Shown here: piece by piece, positions 1 to 6,941 of the stretch | Layout of the letters: each line of letters opens with the position of its first letter | Position numbering within the stretch: the stretch's first letter is position 1 | Assembly: GCA_900554205.1 (NCBI GenBank) | Contig: USGM01000088.1 | Location: 1 to 14,070 of the forward strand | Direction of reading: 5' to 3' | Length of the DNA: 14,070 bases | DNA from: an uncultured Lachnospiraceae bacterium | GTDB taxonomy: Bacteria; Bacillota; Clostridia; Lachnospirales; Lachnospiraceae | Program-made: the position numbers and the translations under genes | Notes under the pieces: model-generated | Seen by the model: the letters and a program-made list of their open reading frames with translations, nothing else | Databases searched by the model: none | What the model was told of the DNA's origin: nothing

Positions 1-806
1 CGGGCATATCCGCCGTAGGTGTCTACGATGATCTTACGTCCGGTCAGTCCGGCATCACCGTGAGGCCCGCCGATGACGAAACGTCCGGTCGGGTTAATAA
101 AGAATTTCGTGTTCTCGTCGATGAGCTCCTTCGGCAGAACCGGCTCGAAGACATATTTCCTGATGTCCTCGTGGATCTGCTCCTGTGTCACGTCCTCGTC
201 ATGCTGTGTTGACAGAACGACCGCCTCAAGCCGGAAGGGCTTGCCGTTTTCATCATATTCCACAGACACCTGGCTCTTTCCATCGGGACGCAGATAGCTC
301 AGCGTTCCGTCCTTACGCACCTTGGTAAGCTGTCTTGTCAGCTTATGTGCAAGGAAAATCGGATAAGGCATAAATTCCGATGTCTCGTTCGTCGCATAGC
401 CGAACATCATTCCCTGGTCGCCGGCGCCGATTGCCTCGATCTGGGCATCGTCCATCCTAGACTCTCTCGCCTCAAGCGCCTTGTCAACGCCCATCGCAAT
501 GTCGGGAGACTGCTTGTCCAGTGCAACCATCACGGCGCAGGTATTGCCGTCAAAGCCGACCTTGGAGCTGTCATAGCCGATCTCGGTCACTGTCTTTCTC
601 ACAATACCGGCAATGTCAAGATTTGCCTTTGTCGTGATCTCACCCGTTACCAGTACAAAGCCCGTACAGCATGCGGTCTCGCAGGCAACACGGCTCATCG
701 GATCCTGCTCCATGCAGGCATCCAGAATCGCGTCGGAAACTGCGTCGCAGACCTTGTCGGGATGTCCTTCGGTCACGGATTCAGAAGTAAATAAATGTTT
801 TTCCAT
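1..806 (-). CDS. metK: S-adenosylmethionine synthetase (methionine adenosyltransferase), 3' end outside window
   Basis: Makes S-adenosylmethionine from methionine and ATP in the cytoplasm. The ATG at 806 is preceded by a purine-rich ribosome site (AAGGAAAGG) and opens with MEKHLFTSESVTEGHPDK, the family's N-terminal ATP/methionine-binding signature. The frame stays open to base 1, giving 268 of the roughly 390-400 residues usual for the family. The signature GAGDQGMMFGYA is at about residues 126-137, and a glycine-rich GGPHGDAGLTGRK stretch is near the window edge. The C-terminal third is missing only because the window ends; no frameshift is seen. The gene is alone behind a SAM-I riboswitch and its own promoter, so it should be repressed by its own product. 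Identification is secure. Confidence 0.97.
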   Translation of the reverse strand, partial: MEKHLFTSESVTEGHPDKVCDAVSDAILDACMEQDPMSRVACETACCTGFVLVTGEITTKANLDIAGIVRKTVTEIGYDSSKVGFDGNTCAVMVALDKQSPDIAMGVDKALEARESRMDDAQIEAIGAGDQGMMFGYATNETSEFMPYPIFLAHKLTRQLTKVRKDGTLSYLRPDGKSQVSVEYDENGKPFRLEAVVLSTQHDEDVTQEQIHEDIRKYVFEPVLPKELIDENTKFFINPTGRFVIGGPHGDAGLTGRKIIVDTYGGYA

Positions 807-851
807 AAGTTTTTCCTTTCCTTTCATCAGTTGTTCTTGATTTCCAGCAAC

Positions 852-876
852 AAAAAGATCCGCTCGGATAAGCGGA
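852..876 (-). terminator. Riboswitch expression-platform terminator of metK
   Basis: On the minus strand TCCGCT (876-871) pairs with AGCGGA (864-859) around a 6-nt loop and is followed at once by five U (856-852). It lies between the SAM aptamer and the metK ribosome site. The competing antiterminator is visible: aptamer P1 3' bases 907-899 can pair with 876-868, taking up the 5' arm of the terminator, in 8 of 9 positions. Folding was done by eye. Confidence 0.85.
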
Positions 877-898
877 CCTCAGATCTTTCGATATGCAA

Positions 899-1003
899 TC
901 CTCTTATTGTTCGATTCTAACTCGCTCAGGGAGGCACCTTCCCATTATGGGGGTTGCCGTGGCTTCATCGATCCTATGTATCTCCACCAACTCTGAATAA
1001 GAG
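899..1003 (-). promoter_or_regulatory. SAM-I (S-box) riboswitch aptamer controlling metK
   Basis: Read on the minus strand, CTCTTAT (1003-997) and ATAAGAG (907-901) close helix P1. Between them are the S-box landmarks in order: AGAG followed by GGTGGAG, then GATGAAGCC, CGGCAACC, and AAGGTGC. These are conserved core elements of the SAM-I aptamer. With SAM bound, P1 forms and the downstream terminator (852-876) is free to fold. Without SAM, the P1 3' strand can pair with the terminator's 5' arm and let transcription enter metK. This is the expected negative feedback on SAM synthesis. Confidence 0.95.
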
Positions 1004-1028
1004 AAACTCTATGAAATTTTCTATACAC

Positions 1029-1057
1029 AGATTACTATGAACAGGGCATTCTGTCAA
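1029..1057 (-). promoter_or_regulatory. Sigma-A promoter of the metK riboswitch transcript
   Basis: A perfect TTGACA -35 box (1057-1052), a 17-bp spacer and a TAATCT -10 box (1034-1029) point toward the riboswitch. The predicted start near 1022 is about 20 nt before P1. It is the only good promoter between murA and metK. Confidence 0.65.
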
Positions 1058-1079
1058 TGGGAAATTTTGAGAAACTGTC

Positions 1080-2372
1080 TCATCCCGTCTTCAGCTTGAA
1101 CTTCCGGTAATCCTTCTCCGTCTGGACAAGCTCGATCTGCGCGCCCAGCCCTTGCAGCTTCAGATGGAAATCCTCGTAGCCACGCTGGATATACTTGATG
1201 TCATCCACAATGGTCACGCCCTCGGCTGCCAGCGCCGCGATGACAAGCGCCGCTCCCGCTCTCAGATCCGGTGCGGAAATGCTCGCTCCCGTATATCTCT
1301 CCACGCCATCAATGATGGCGGTGTTACCTTCCACCTTAATATTCGCTCCCATACGGGTCAGTTCATCCACATACTTAAAGCGGTTTTCAAAGATGCTCTC
1401 CGTGACAATGCTCGTTCCCTTGGAAAGCGCCAGCGCCACCGTGATCTGCGGCTGCATGTCCGTCGGAAATCCGGGATAGGGCAGCGTTTTCACCTGCGTA
1501 TGCTGAAGCGGCTTGGATGCAACAACACGGATACAGTCGTCCGTCTCCTCAACCTCGCAGCCTATCTCCAACAGCTTCGCCGTGATGGATTCCAGATGCT
1601 TCGGAATCACGTTTTTCACCGTCACGTCTCCCTTGGTGACTGCCGCCGCGAACATAAAGGTTCCCGCCTCGATCTGATCCGGGATGACCGTGTACTCCGA
1701 ACCGTGGAGTCTTGCCACTCCCCTGATTCTGATGACATCCGTTCCGGCACCCTTGATATTCGCGCCCATGCTGTTAAGGAAATTCGCAAGATCTACAACG
1801 TGCGGCTCCTTCGCAGCATTCTCTATGATTGTCATTCCCTCTGCCATCGTCGCAGCCATCATGACATTGATCGTGGCACCGACACTGGAAACGTCCATAT
1901 AGATATGACCGCCCACCAGCTTTTCCGCCACAGCCTTAATCAGTCCATGCTCTATCGTCACCTTCGCGCCGAGCGCACGAAAGCCCTTGATGTGCTGATC
2001 GATCGCACGCGACCCGATGTCACAGCCACCCGGCAGCACAACCTCCGCGTGCTTATACTTTCCGAGCAGTGCTCCCACAAGATAGTAGGATGCCCTGATC
2101 TTCTTTAATCCTTCGTCTTCTACAACAAATCCATTGATATTTCCGGCATTCAGTGTCACATGATGCCTGTCCGTGCGCTTTACGAGGACACCGATATTCT
2201 CCATGGCATCCAGAAGGACATTGATATCCCGCACATCAGGCATATTTTCAATATATACGGTCTCGTCCGTCATAACAGAAGCAGCAAGAATAGGAAGCGC
2301 CGCGTTTTTGGCACCTCCTATTTCCACGTCTCCCACTAATGGATTACCGCCCTTGATTGCGTATTGTTCCAT
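1080..2372 (-). CDS. murA: UDP-N-acetylglucosamine 1-carboxyvinyltransferase
   Basis: Transfers enolpyruvate from phosphoenolpyruvate to UDP-GlcNAc, the first committed step of peptidoglycan synthesis, in the cytoplasm. The 430 residues match the family length of about 420-440. Near the N-terminus GGAKNAALPILAA carries the active-site Lys22-Asn23 pair, and PGGCDIGSR places the catalytic, fosfomycin-reactive cysteine at Cys117. The body shows the repeated structure of the EPSP-synthase fold. The ATG at 2372 has an AGAGGT ribosome site about 9 nt upstream. Firmicutes often carry two MurA paralogues, and which one this is cannot be told from the sequence alone. It has its own promoter and lies downstream of a wall endopeptidase gene, so cell-wall functions are grouped. 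Confidence 0.95.
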   Translation of the reverse strand: MEQYAIKGGNPLVGDVEIGGAKNAALPILAASVMTDETVYIENMPDVRDINVLLDAMENIGVLVKRTDRHHVTLNAGNINGFVVEDEGLKKIRASYYLVGALLGKYKHAEVVLPGGCDIGSRAIDQHIKGFRALGAKVTIEHGLIKAVAEKLVGGHIYMDVSSVGATINVMMAATMAEGMTIIENAAKEPHVVDLANFLNSMGANIKGAGTDVIRIRGVARLHGSEYTVIPDQIEAGTFMFAAAVTKGDVTVKNVIPKHLESITAKLLEIGCEVEETDDCIRVVASKPLQHTQVKTLPYPGFPTDMQPQITVALALSKGTSIVTESIFENRFKYVDELTRMGANIKVEGNTAIIDGVERYTGASISAPDLRAGAALVIAALAAEGVTIVDDIKYIQRGYEDFHLKLQGLGAQIELVQTEKDYRKFKLKTG

Positions 2373-2439
2373 TTATCTATACCTCTGTCTAAGGTCATCA
2401 CCAAAATAATCATAAAAGATTAAAAAAATCTTAAGACTG

Positions 2440-2468
2440 ATTCTACCATACTTCGCCCTGCTTGTAAA
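2440..2468 (-). promoter_or_regulatory. Sigma-A promoter of murA
   Basis: TTTACA (2468-2463), an exact 17-bp spacer and TAGAAT (2445-2440), with TG one base before the -10 (extended -10). The predicted start is near 2433. Just downstream the leader holds an AT-only inverted repeat (AAGATT, AATCTT) around 2417-2433 of unknown meaning. Confidence 0.7.
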
Positions 2469-2500
2469 TCGAACACACATTCACGGCGTTTCTATCCACA

Positions 2501-4075
2501 TTAATTCAGGTATTTCAGCGGGTTGACCTGCGATCCGTTGATGAGGATCTCAAAATGCAGATGCGGTCCCGTGCTGACGCCGGTATTACCGCTCAGCGCA
2601 ATTCTGTCACCCTGCTTTACGCTCTGTCCCACAGAGACAAGCACCTTGCTCAGATGTCCGTAACGGGTCTGTCTGCCGTCCGCATGATTAATGTATACAA
2701 CATAGCCATAGCCGCTGCCCCAGCCCGCCTTTGCAACCGTACCTCCACAGGATGCATATACCGGCGTTCCGGTCGGTGTCGCCCAGTCAACACCCTTATG
2801 ATAGGTGCTGGCTCCCTTTTTCGGCGCATTTCTCTTGCCGAAGTTGGAGGTAAGTCTGCCGCCGGAAATAGGCTTTACATAGGTCGGCGGTATCTTCGTG
2901 CCACGCTTCATGATCTTGGGCACGGCTTCCATGACAACTTCTTCCTTCAGTATCTCACGGGAAATTTCCTTGTCATTCACAAAGGAAACATTCGCCACCA
3001 CCTTGCGGAAACCGGCGGAAGGCTGCTGCAGCACCTCTGTCTGCGTCGTGTACCAGTCATCCACATCGATAATGATGACTTCGGCATCGTAAATTTCCTC
3101 ATAATAATTCTGCTCTACTCTCGTCACCGAAAGCTCCGGCTCGGGAACCGTGATGACAAGCTCCTGCCCGATCTGCAGTGTTGTCCTCTCATCCTCAAGG
3201 CTGTCATTCATCTCGATGATCTTATCCATCGGGATATTGACCTTGATCGCAATTTCGGACAGAGTATCTCCCGAAACGACCTCGTAGATGCTCGCCGTCT
3301 CCTGCTCCATGATAACGCGGTTTGTCGCTTCCTCCACAGGTGTCAGCAGAGTCTCCGGCAGATAAGCCTCCACAACCTCGACCTTCTGCTCAAAATCCAT
3401 CGCCTGAATGCCGAGCTGATAGTCTCCGAAATTCTTTTCCCTGCTCGTCACATCCTCGCTGTAGACCGCAGCAAGTACCGCGGCAATGCCTCCGCACATG
3501 CCGCTCATCTCATCCGTATCTTCATGGATGGAGACATCCTTTACACTGGTCGTCAGAACGCTGAACTCTCTCCCGGTGTCATAGGTAAGCTCCACCGCGA
3601 ATTTTCCCTCGCTGTCATACTTATTGATCGCCGCCTGCAAAAGCTGCGTCACCTCGTCAAGCCCGGAGAGATTGACAATATAGTCGTTCACCTTCACCGT
3701 GTAGGAGCGGTGCATTGTCTGGATAATCCCGCCCTCAAGCACTGTCTCCATTCTCGCAAGGACATCCTTCTCATCATCCACGACACCCCAGAGAACCTCT
3801 TCTCCCGCAAGCTCCAGATCCGCCTCCATAAATACAAGCTCATTGCTCCGGGACGCAATACTCCTCCGCGCCTGAATCAGAAGCTCCTCCGCTCTGTCTC
3901 TCTCTCCCACTGTGCCGACATCCTGCCCGTTTACCTTGACGTGAAAATAGTTCTCACCGGTCTTCTCAAAGGGAGTATATCCGTCGATAAAAAGGAGGCA
4001 GATAAACAAAGCGAACAGTGTAGTTTTAATATATGTAAATTTGTAATTTTTATGATACTTTTTCTTCTTTTCCAT
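2501..4075 (-). CDS. Membrane-anchored LysM-G5-M23 peptidoglycan endopeptidase
   Basis: Predicted zinc endopeptidase of the M23 (LytM/lysostaphin-like) family that cuts peptide cross-links of the cell wall from the outer face of the membrane. A Lys-rich N-terminus is followed by a hydrophobic segment at about residues 17-30, an uncleaved signal anchor or signal peptide. A long region of unknown fold (about 40-260) follows, then a LysM peptidoglycan-binding domain (264-311), a G5-like domain (about 314-395) and the M23 domain (about 405-520). The metal and catalytic residues are all present: His426 and Asp430 (HKGVD), His474 (YGHLS), His505 and His507 (GPHLHFE). The enzyme is therefore probably active, unlike degenerate M23 proteins. 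The ATG at 4075 follows a GGAAG site. It is transcribed divergently from the polymerase gene, and murA lies 128 bp downstream with its own promoter; no clear terminator separates the two. Confidence 0.9.
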   Translation of the reverse strand: MEKKKKYHKNYKFTYIKTTLFALFICLLFIDGYTPFEKTGENYFHVKVNGQDVGTVGERDRAEELLIQARRSIASRSNELVFMEADLELAGEEVLWGVVDDEKDVLARMETVLEGGIIQTMHRSYTVKVNDYIVNLSGLDEVTQLLQAAINKYDSEGKFAVELTYDTGREFSVLTTSVKDVSIHEDTDEMSGMCGGIAAVLAAVYSEDVTSREKNFGDYQLGIQAMDFEQKVEVVEAYLPETLLTPVEEATNRVIMEQETASIYEVVSGDTLSEIAIKVNIPMDKIIEMNDSLEDERTTLQIGQELVITVPEPELSVTRVEQNYYEEIYDAEVIIIDVDDWYTTQTEVLQQPSAGFRKVVANVSFVNDKEISREILKEEVVMEAVPKIMKRGTKIPPTYVKPISGGRLTSNFGKRNAPKKGASTYHKGVDWATPTGTPVYASCGGTVAKAGWGSGYGYVVYINHADGRQTRYGHLSKVLVSVGQSVKQGDRIALSGNTGVSTGPHLHFEILINGSQVNPLKYLN

Positions 4076-4112
4076 TTGTCTTCCAGTCCACGGTCAAGCC
4101 GTTATAAAACTT

Positions 4113-4141
4113 ATTCTAGCAATATTTTCGGGGCTTGTAAA
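4113..4141 (-). promoter_or_regulatory. Promoter of the M23 endopeptidase gene
   Basis: TTTACA (4141-4136), a 17-bp spacer and TAGAAT (4118-4113) on the minus strand. The -35 hexamer occupies almost the same bases as that of the divergent polymerase promoter (4135-4140), so the two promoters lie back to back. Confidence 0.7.
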
Positions 4142-4163
4142 GTCGGTTTTCGGGAGATATAGT
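4135..4163 (+). promoter_or_regulatory. Promoter of the Y-family polymerase gene
   Basis: TTGTAA (4135-4140), a 17-bp spacer and TATAGT (4158-4163). The predicted start near 4170 falls inside the left arm of the inverted repeat at 4166-4204. The -35 box is shared with the divergent M23 gene promoter. Confidence 0.7.
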
Positions 4164-4165
4164 AA

Positions 4166-4204
4166 TAATAACAGTTCAGCTGTAGAATGGCTGAACTGTT
4201 ATTA
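4166..4204. repeat. Perfect 15-bp inverted repeat at the polymerase start site (operator-like)
   Basis: Arms 4166-4180 and 4190-4204 are exact reverse complements, each containing AACAGTTCAGC or its complement, with a 9-nt spacer (TGTAGAATG). The repeat begins 3 bp after the -10 box and ends 8 bp before the GGAGG ribosome site. It could be an operator for a dimeric repressor or an RNA hairpin in the leader. It is not a LexA box of the Gram-positive GAAC-N4-GTTC form, and neither side has the U-run of a standard terminator. Confidence 0.8.
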
Positions 4205-4223
4205 ACTTTCCCGGAGGTTCGCC

Positions 4224-5438
4224 ATGCCAGATCAGATCATTTTCCACATCGATGTCAATTCCGCCTTTTTAAGCTGGTCTGCACTGGCACAGCTGGAGGC
4301 AGGCAGTAAAACCGACCTCCGCCTGATCCCCTCGATCGTCGGTGGCGATATGAGCACGCGCCACGGCGTTGTCCTCGCAAAGTCCATCCCCGCCAAGAAG
4401 TACGGAATAAAGACGGGGGAGCCCGTCGTCAATGCCTTCCGGAAATATCCCGGTCTGGTGAGCGTTGCACCGGATCACGAGCTTTACCGCAGGAAAAGCC
4501 ACCTGCTCATGGACTACCTGAAAAGTGTCTGCCCCGACATCGAGCAGGCAAGCATCGACGAATGTTACATGAATTATACCCCGATTGCCGCAGACTATGC
4601 ATCTCCCGAAGCCGCAGCTGCCGTAATCAAGGATACTGTATATGAAAAATTCGGTTTTACCGTCAACGTCGGCATCTCCGACAGGAAGGTACTGGCAAAA
4701 ATGGCTTCGGACTTCAAAAAGCCAAACCTTGTCCACACGCTCTACAGCTACGAGATTCGTGAAAAGCTCTGGCCGCTTCCGGTTTCGGATTTATTCCTCT
4801 GCGGGAAATCCAGTGTCGAGACCTTCCGTAAGCTCGGCATCCTGACAATCGGCGACCTTGCACAGGCTGACCCCGAAATTCTCTCCGCCCACCTCAAGAG
4901 CCACGGACTCATGCTCTGGGACTATGCAAACGGGCGGGATGCTTCCACCGTCATGTCGCAGCCCGCCGAGGCGAAGGGCATCGGCAACTCAACGACAATG
5001 GCTGTCGATGCCATGACGCGGGAGGAGGCCGCAAAGGTGCTTCTCGGGCTGTCGGAATCCGTCGGGAAGCGCCTGCGCACCGCAGGGAACCGGGCAGGTC
5101 TTGTCTGCATTGAAATCAAATACAACACCTTCCGTTCCGTCTCACATCAACTTGTGCTGGAGGATGCAACCGCTTCCACCGACGTCATCTACAGGACAGC
5201 CCTCAGCCTCTTTGACGAGCTCTGGGACGGCACACCCATCCGCCTCCTCGGCGTGAGAACCGGAAAGCTCGTGGAAGCGGCAGAACCGGTACAGCTGAGC
5301 CTCTTCGACTATGCCGCACCCGTCTCGGAAAAACAGCAGAAGCTCGATGCCGCGCTCGACTCGATCCGCTCAAAATATGGAAATAATGCCATAAAAAGGG
5401 GAAGTCTCATGACCTCCCCAAAAAATGAACAGACCTGA
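4224..5438 (+). CDS. dinB: Y-family DNA polymerase (DNA polymerase IV type)
   Basis: Error-prone translesion DNA polymerase. The N-terminal palm opens with HIDVNSAF, giving catalytic Asp10 and a probable steric-gate Phe15. The second metal site is SIDECY with Asp112 and Glu113. A helix-hairpin-helix-like part is at about 185-225 and the little-finger domain at about 250-350. Near the C-terminus QLSLF (357-361) is a classic beta-clamp binding motif, so the protein should be recruited by the replication clamp. At 404 residues it is slightly longer than E. coli Pol IV. The ATG at 4224 follows GGAGG with a 6-nt gap. It is one of only two protein genes on the plus strand here. No LexA box was found; an unrelated inverted repeat sits on the predicted start site. 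The last residues (MTSPKNEQT) are encoded by DNA that also forms the terminator of the convergent gene. The dinB assignment within the Y family is by general similarity. Confidence 0.92.
   Translation: MPDQIIFHIDVNSAFLSWSALAQLEAGSKTDLRLIPSIVGGDMSTRHGVVLAKSIPAKKYGIKTGEPVVNAFRKYPGLVSVAPDHELYRRKSHLLMDYLKSVCPDIEQASIDECYMNYTPIAADYASPEAAAAVIKDTVYEKFGFTVNVGISDRKVLAKMASDFKKPNLVHTLYSYEIREKLWPLPVSDLFLCGKSSVETFRKLGILTIGDLAQADPEILSAHLKSHGLMLWDYANGRDASTVMSQPAEAKGIGNSTTMAVDAMTREEAAKVLLGLSESVGKRLRTAGNRAGLVCIEIKYNTFRSVSHQLVLEDATASTDVIYRTALSLFDELWDGTPIRLLGVRTGKLVEAAEPVQLSLFDYAAPVSEKQQKLDAALDSIRSKYGNNAIKRGSLMTSPKNEQT
5393..5419 (-). terminator. Intrinsic terminator of the flavin reductase operon, inside the dinB coding end
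   Basis: On the minus strand GGGGAGGTC (5419-5411) pairs with GACTTCCCC (5406-5398) around a 4-nt loop, with one G-U pair, and five U follow (5397-5393). On the plus strand the same position is an A-C mismatch, so the hairpin is better formed for the minus-strand gene that ends at 5442. Confidence 0.75.
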
Positions 5439-5441
5439 TAT

Positions 5442-6005
5442 TTACTTTTTCCTGACACTGTAGCCGAAGGTTCCGAGCTGTTCCCCGCAGACCAGATAGG
5501 CGCCGTGGGAATACACGATCGGCTCTGCCTTTTCCAGATGGAACTTATGCTTCTCGTCCATATATTTCTCATCCGCGTGCACGGCGACCACATCCGCCAG
5601 AAACATGTGATGTGAGCCGAGCGGCAGCACCTCTCTGACCTTGCATTCGATGTTCACCGGGCTCTCCGCGATCAGCGGCGCGCCCACATGCTCCGCCTTT
5701 AGCGGCGTAAGCCCCAGTTCCTTAAATTTATCGACATCCCGTCCGCTCTTCACGCCGCAGTAATCCGTCGCAAAGGCAAGCTCGCGCGTCGTCAGATTCA
5801 CGACAAACTCTCCCGTCTCCTTCAAAATCGGATAGGAATATCTCTCCGGCCGTACCGATATGCTTAGCATCGGCGGATTCGTACACACCGTTCCCGCCCA
5901 TGCCACTGTGATGATGTTCAGTCTGCCGTCTCTGTCCGCAACGCTTACCATAACCACCGGCAGCGGATAGAGCATATTTCCGGGCTTCCAAAGTTCCTTT
6001 GACAT
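5442..6005 (-). CDS. Flavin reductase-like (FMN-binding split-barrel) family protein
   Basis: Predicted flavin-binding protein of the flavin reductase-like split-barrel family, which bind FMN and often act as NAD(P)H:flavin oxidoreductases or of unknown partner in anaerobes. Typical traits are the start LWKPGNMLYPLPVVMVS, the segment TVAWAGTVCTNPPMLSISVRP, which matches the flavin phosphate-binding strand region, and the downstream GEFVVNLTT. Length is 187 residues from the start chosen, usual for the family. An ATG at 6017 would add four residues (MENG), but it lies 2 nt after the upstream stop with no suitably placed ribosome site. The ATG at 6005 has GGAG with a 6-nt gap. It is the second gene of a two-gene unit with the coiled-coil protein and ends 3 nt from the convergent polymerase stop. 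The substrate cannot be inferred. Confidence 0.85.
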   Translation of the reverse strand: MSKELWKPGNMLYPLPVVMVSVADRDGRLNIITVAWAGTVCTNPPMLSISVRPERYSYPILKETGEFVVNLTTRELAFATDYCGVKSGRDVDKFKELGLTPLKAEHVGAPLIAESPVNIECKVREVLPLGSHHMFLADVVAVHADEKYMDEKHKFHLEKAEPIVYSHGAYLVCGEQLGTFGYSVRKK

Positions 6006-6019
6006 ACCATTCTCCATGA

Positions 6020-6703
6020 TTAGAATAGATTAATTCCCAGAGCATTCAGCACCTGCAACACCGTTCCCGCAAGTGCAAAGACAAGCGCAGCGATCGATAT
6101 GCCGAGCACTGCTCCCAGCTTTCCGTTGAAGGAATTTACCTTTGCTGTAATCTCCTCAAGCGCCTTCGCCTGCTTTCCGCTCTCCTCGACAACAACCGCC
6201 TGGACATTGCGGTACACCTTTACGCATTCCTTGTGGACATTCTCCTCGACCGACGCAAAGCGCTCCTCCAGCCCGTCATCCTTCTTGTTCTCCTGCGCCG
6301 AAGCCATCTGATCCCTGATTTCCGAAACTGCGTTCGTCACATTGTCCAGATTGAGATTGACTGCGTCAAGCTGGCCATTAAGGCTGTCGAAATGGGTATT
6401 CACGCTGTCCGCAAGCCCGTTGACCTTATCGTCCGCCGCATCCGTGCTCTCCTGCCTGATCTCTCTGATCTTAGCAAGACTTTCCTCCAGCAGACGACCG
6501 ATTCCGGCAGCGCTCTCCTGCGATGCTCCCTTCATTTCCTCTGTGCTTTCATCTATCAGCTTGCGGAGCTTGTCAAGACATTCGTTATACTGGGCGACCT
6601 GATTTTTTAAACGGTTCAGCTCCTCTGTGTCCGCCGCCGTGTTTGCCTTGATGATCTCCTGTGCATTCAATTTCTGTGCCAGCTTATCCATAAACATATC
6701 CAT
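6020..6703 (-). CDS. Coiled-coil protein with C-terminal membrane anchor, function unknown
   Basis: No named family recognised. The 227 residues are mostly charged heptad-like helix (about 5-190), with repeated patterns such as NGLADSVNTHFDSLNGQLDA and VNLNLDNVTNAVSEIRDQM, typical of a long parallel coiled coil. A single hydrophobic segment at about 198-220 (GAVLGISIAALVFALAGTVL) lies close to the C-terminus, so the protein is probably tail-anchored with its coil in the cytoplasm. The first ATG (6709) has GGAGGA directly against it, too close to serve. The ATG at 6703 has GGAGG with a 7-nt gap and is preferred. The stop is 14 nt before the flavin reductase start, so the two are co-transcribed from the promoter at 6780-6808. 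A role as membrane scaffold, or resemblance to the helical part of chemoreceptors without their signalling tip, is only speculative. Confidence 0.8.
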   Translation of the reverse strand: MDMFMDKLAQKLNAQEIIKANTAADTEELNRLKNQVAQYNECLDKLRKLIDESTEEMKGASQESAAGIGRLLEESLAKIREIRQESTDAADDKVNGLADSVNTHFDSLNGQLDAVNLNLDNVTNAVSEIRDQMASAQENKKDDGLEERFASVEENVHKECVKVYRNVQAVVVEESGKQAKALEEITAKVNSFNGKLGAVLGISIAALVFALAGTVLQVLNALGINLF

Positions 6704-6779
6704 CCGCATTCCTCCAAATGTCTGTCATTTCGGTTCAAATCCCAGCCGCAAAACCTCTTCTGCACGGCTTTTCTCCCTC

Positions 6780-6808
6780 ATCATATCACTTTTGCGCTTT
6801 TCTGACAA
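6780..6808 (-). promoter_or_regulatory. Sigma-A promoter of the coiled-coil/flavin reductase operon
   Basis: TTGTCA (6808-6803), a 17-bp spacer and TATGAT (6785-6780). The predicted start near 6773 leaves a leader of about 70 nt, in which AGCCG and CGGCT could form a short stem around 6737-6762. Confidence 0.7.
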
Positions 6809-6881
6809 CCAAAACTCCTTATACATTACTTTTGTGCAAAATGTATATTTATCCATTTAACCCATTAAGGTTTTTGTAACA

Positions 6882-6935
6882 TTCACCAACTATTTACATG
6901 ATGTTCATATTTTATTCATAATTAATTGCTATACT
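6882..6935 (+). promoter_or_regulatory. PHO-box-like array of four 11-bp direct repeats with extended -10 box
   Basis: TTCACC (6882), TTTACA (6893), TTCATA (6904) and TTCATA (6915) recur at exact 11-bp steps. An extended -10 box follows (TG at 6927, TATACT at 6930-6935) with no usable -35 at the 17-bp position (ATATTT). Response regulators of the PhoB/PhoP class bind tandem 11-bp repeats of this type, and at activated promoters these replace the -35 and end about 10 bp before the -10, as here. The predicted start is near 6942 on the plus strand. Confidence 0.6.
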
Positions 6936-6941
6936 GAACTT

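Noticed and set aside
1152..2108. A 318-codon plus-strand open frame antisense to murA
   Set aside because: Shadow of murA with its catalytic residues intact; low-complexity composition and no initiation signal.
2417..2433. AT-only inverted repeat in the murA leader as a terminator
   Set aside because: The stem has almost no G-C pairs and the loop is a T-run; it is better regarded as a compositional feature near the start site.
2555..4162. A 535-codon plus-strand open frame antisense to the M23 endopeptidase gene
   Set aside because: It has no ribosome site and no recognisable domain, is rich in His, Arg and Leu as expected of a codon shadow, and the opposite strand encodes an intact multi-domain enzyme.
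4166..4204. The dinB inverted repeat as a LexA/SOS box or as a terminator
   Set aside because: The half-sites do not fit GAAC-N4-GTTC, and no U-run follows the stem on the plus strand; the minus side has only scattered T.
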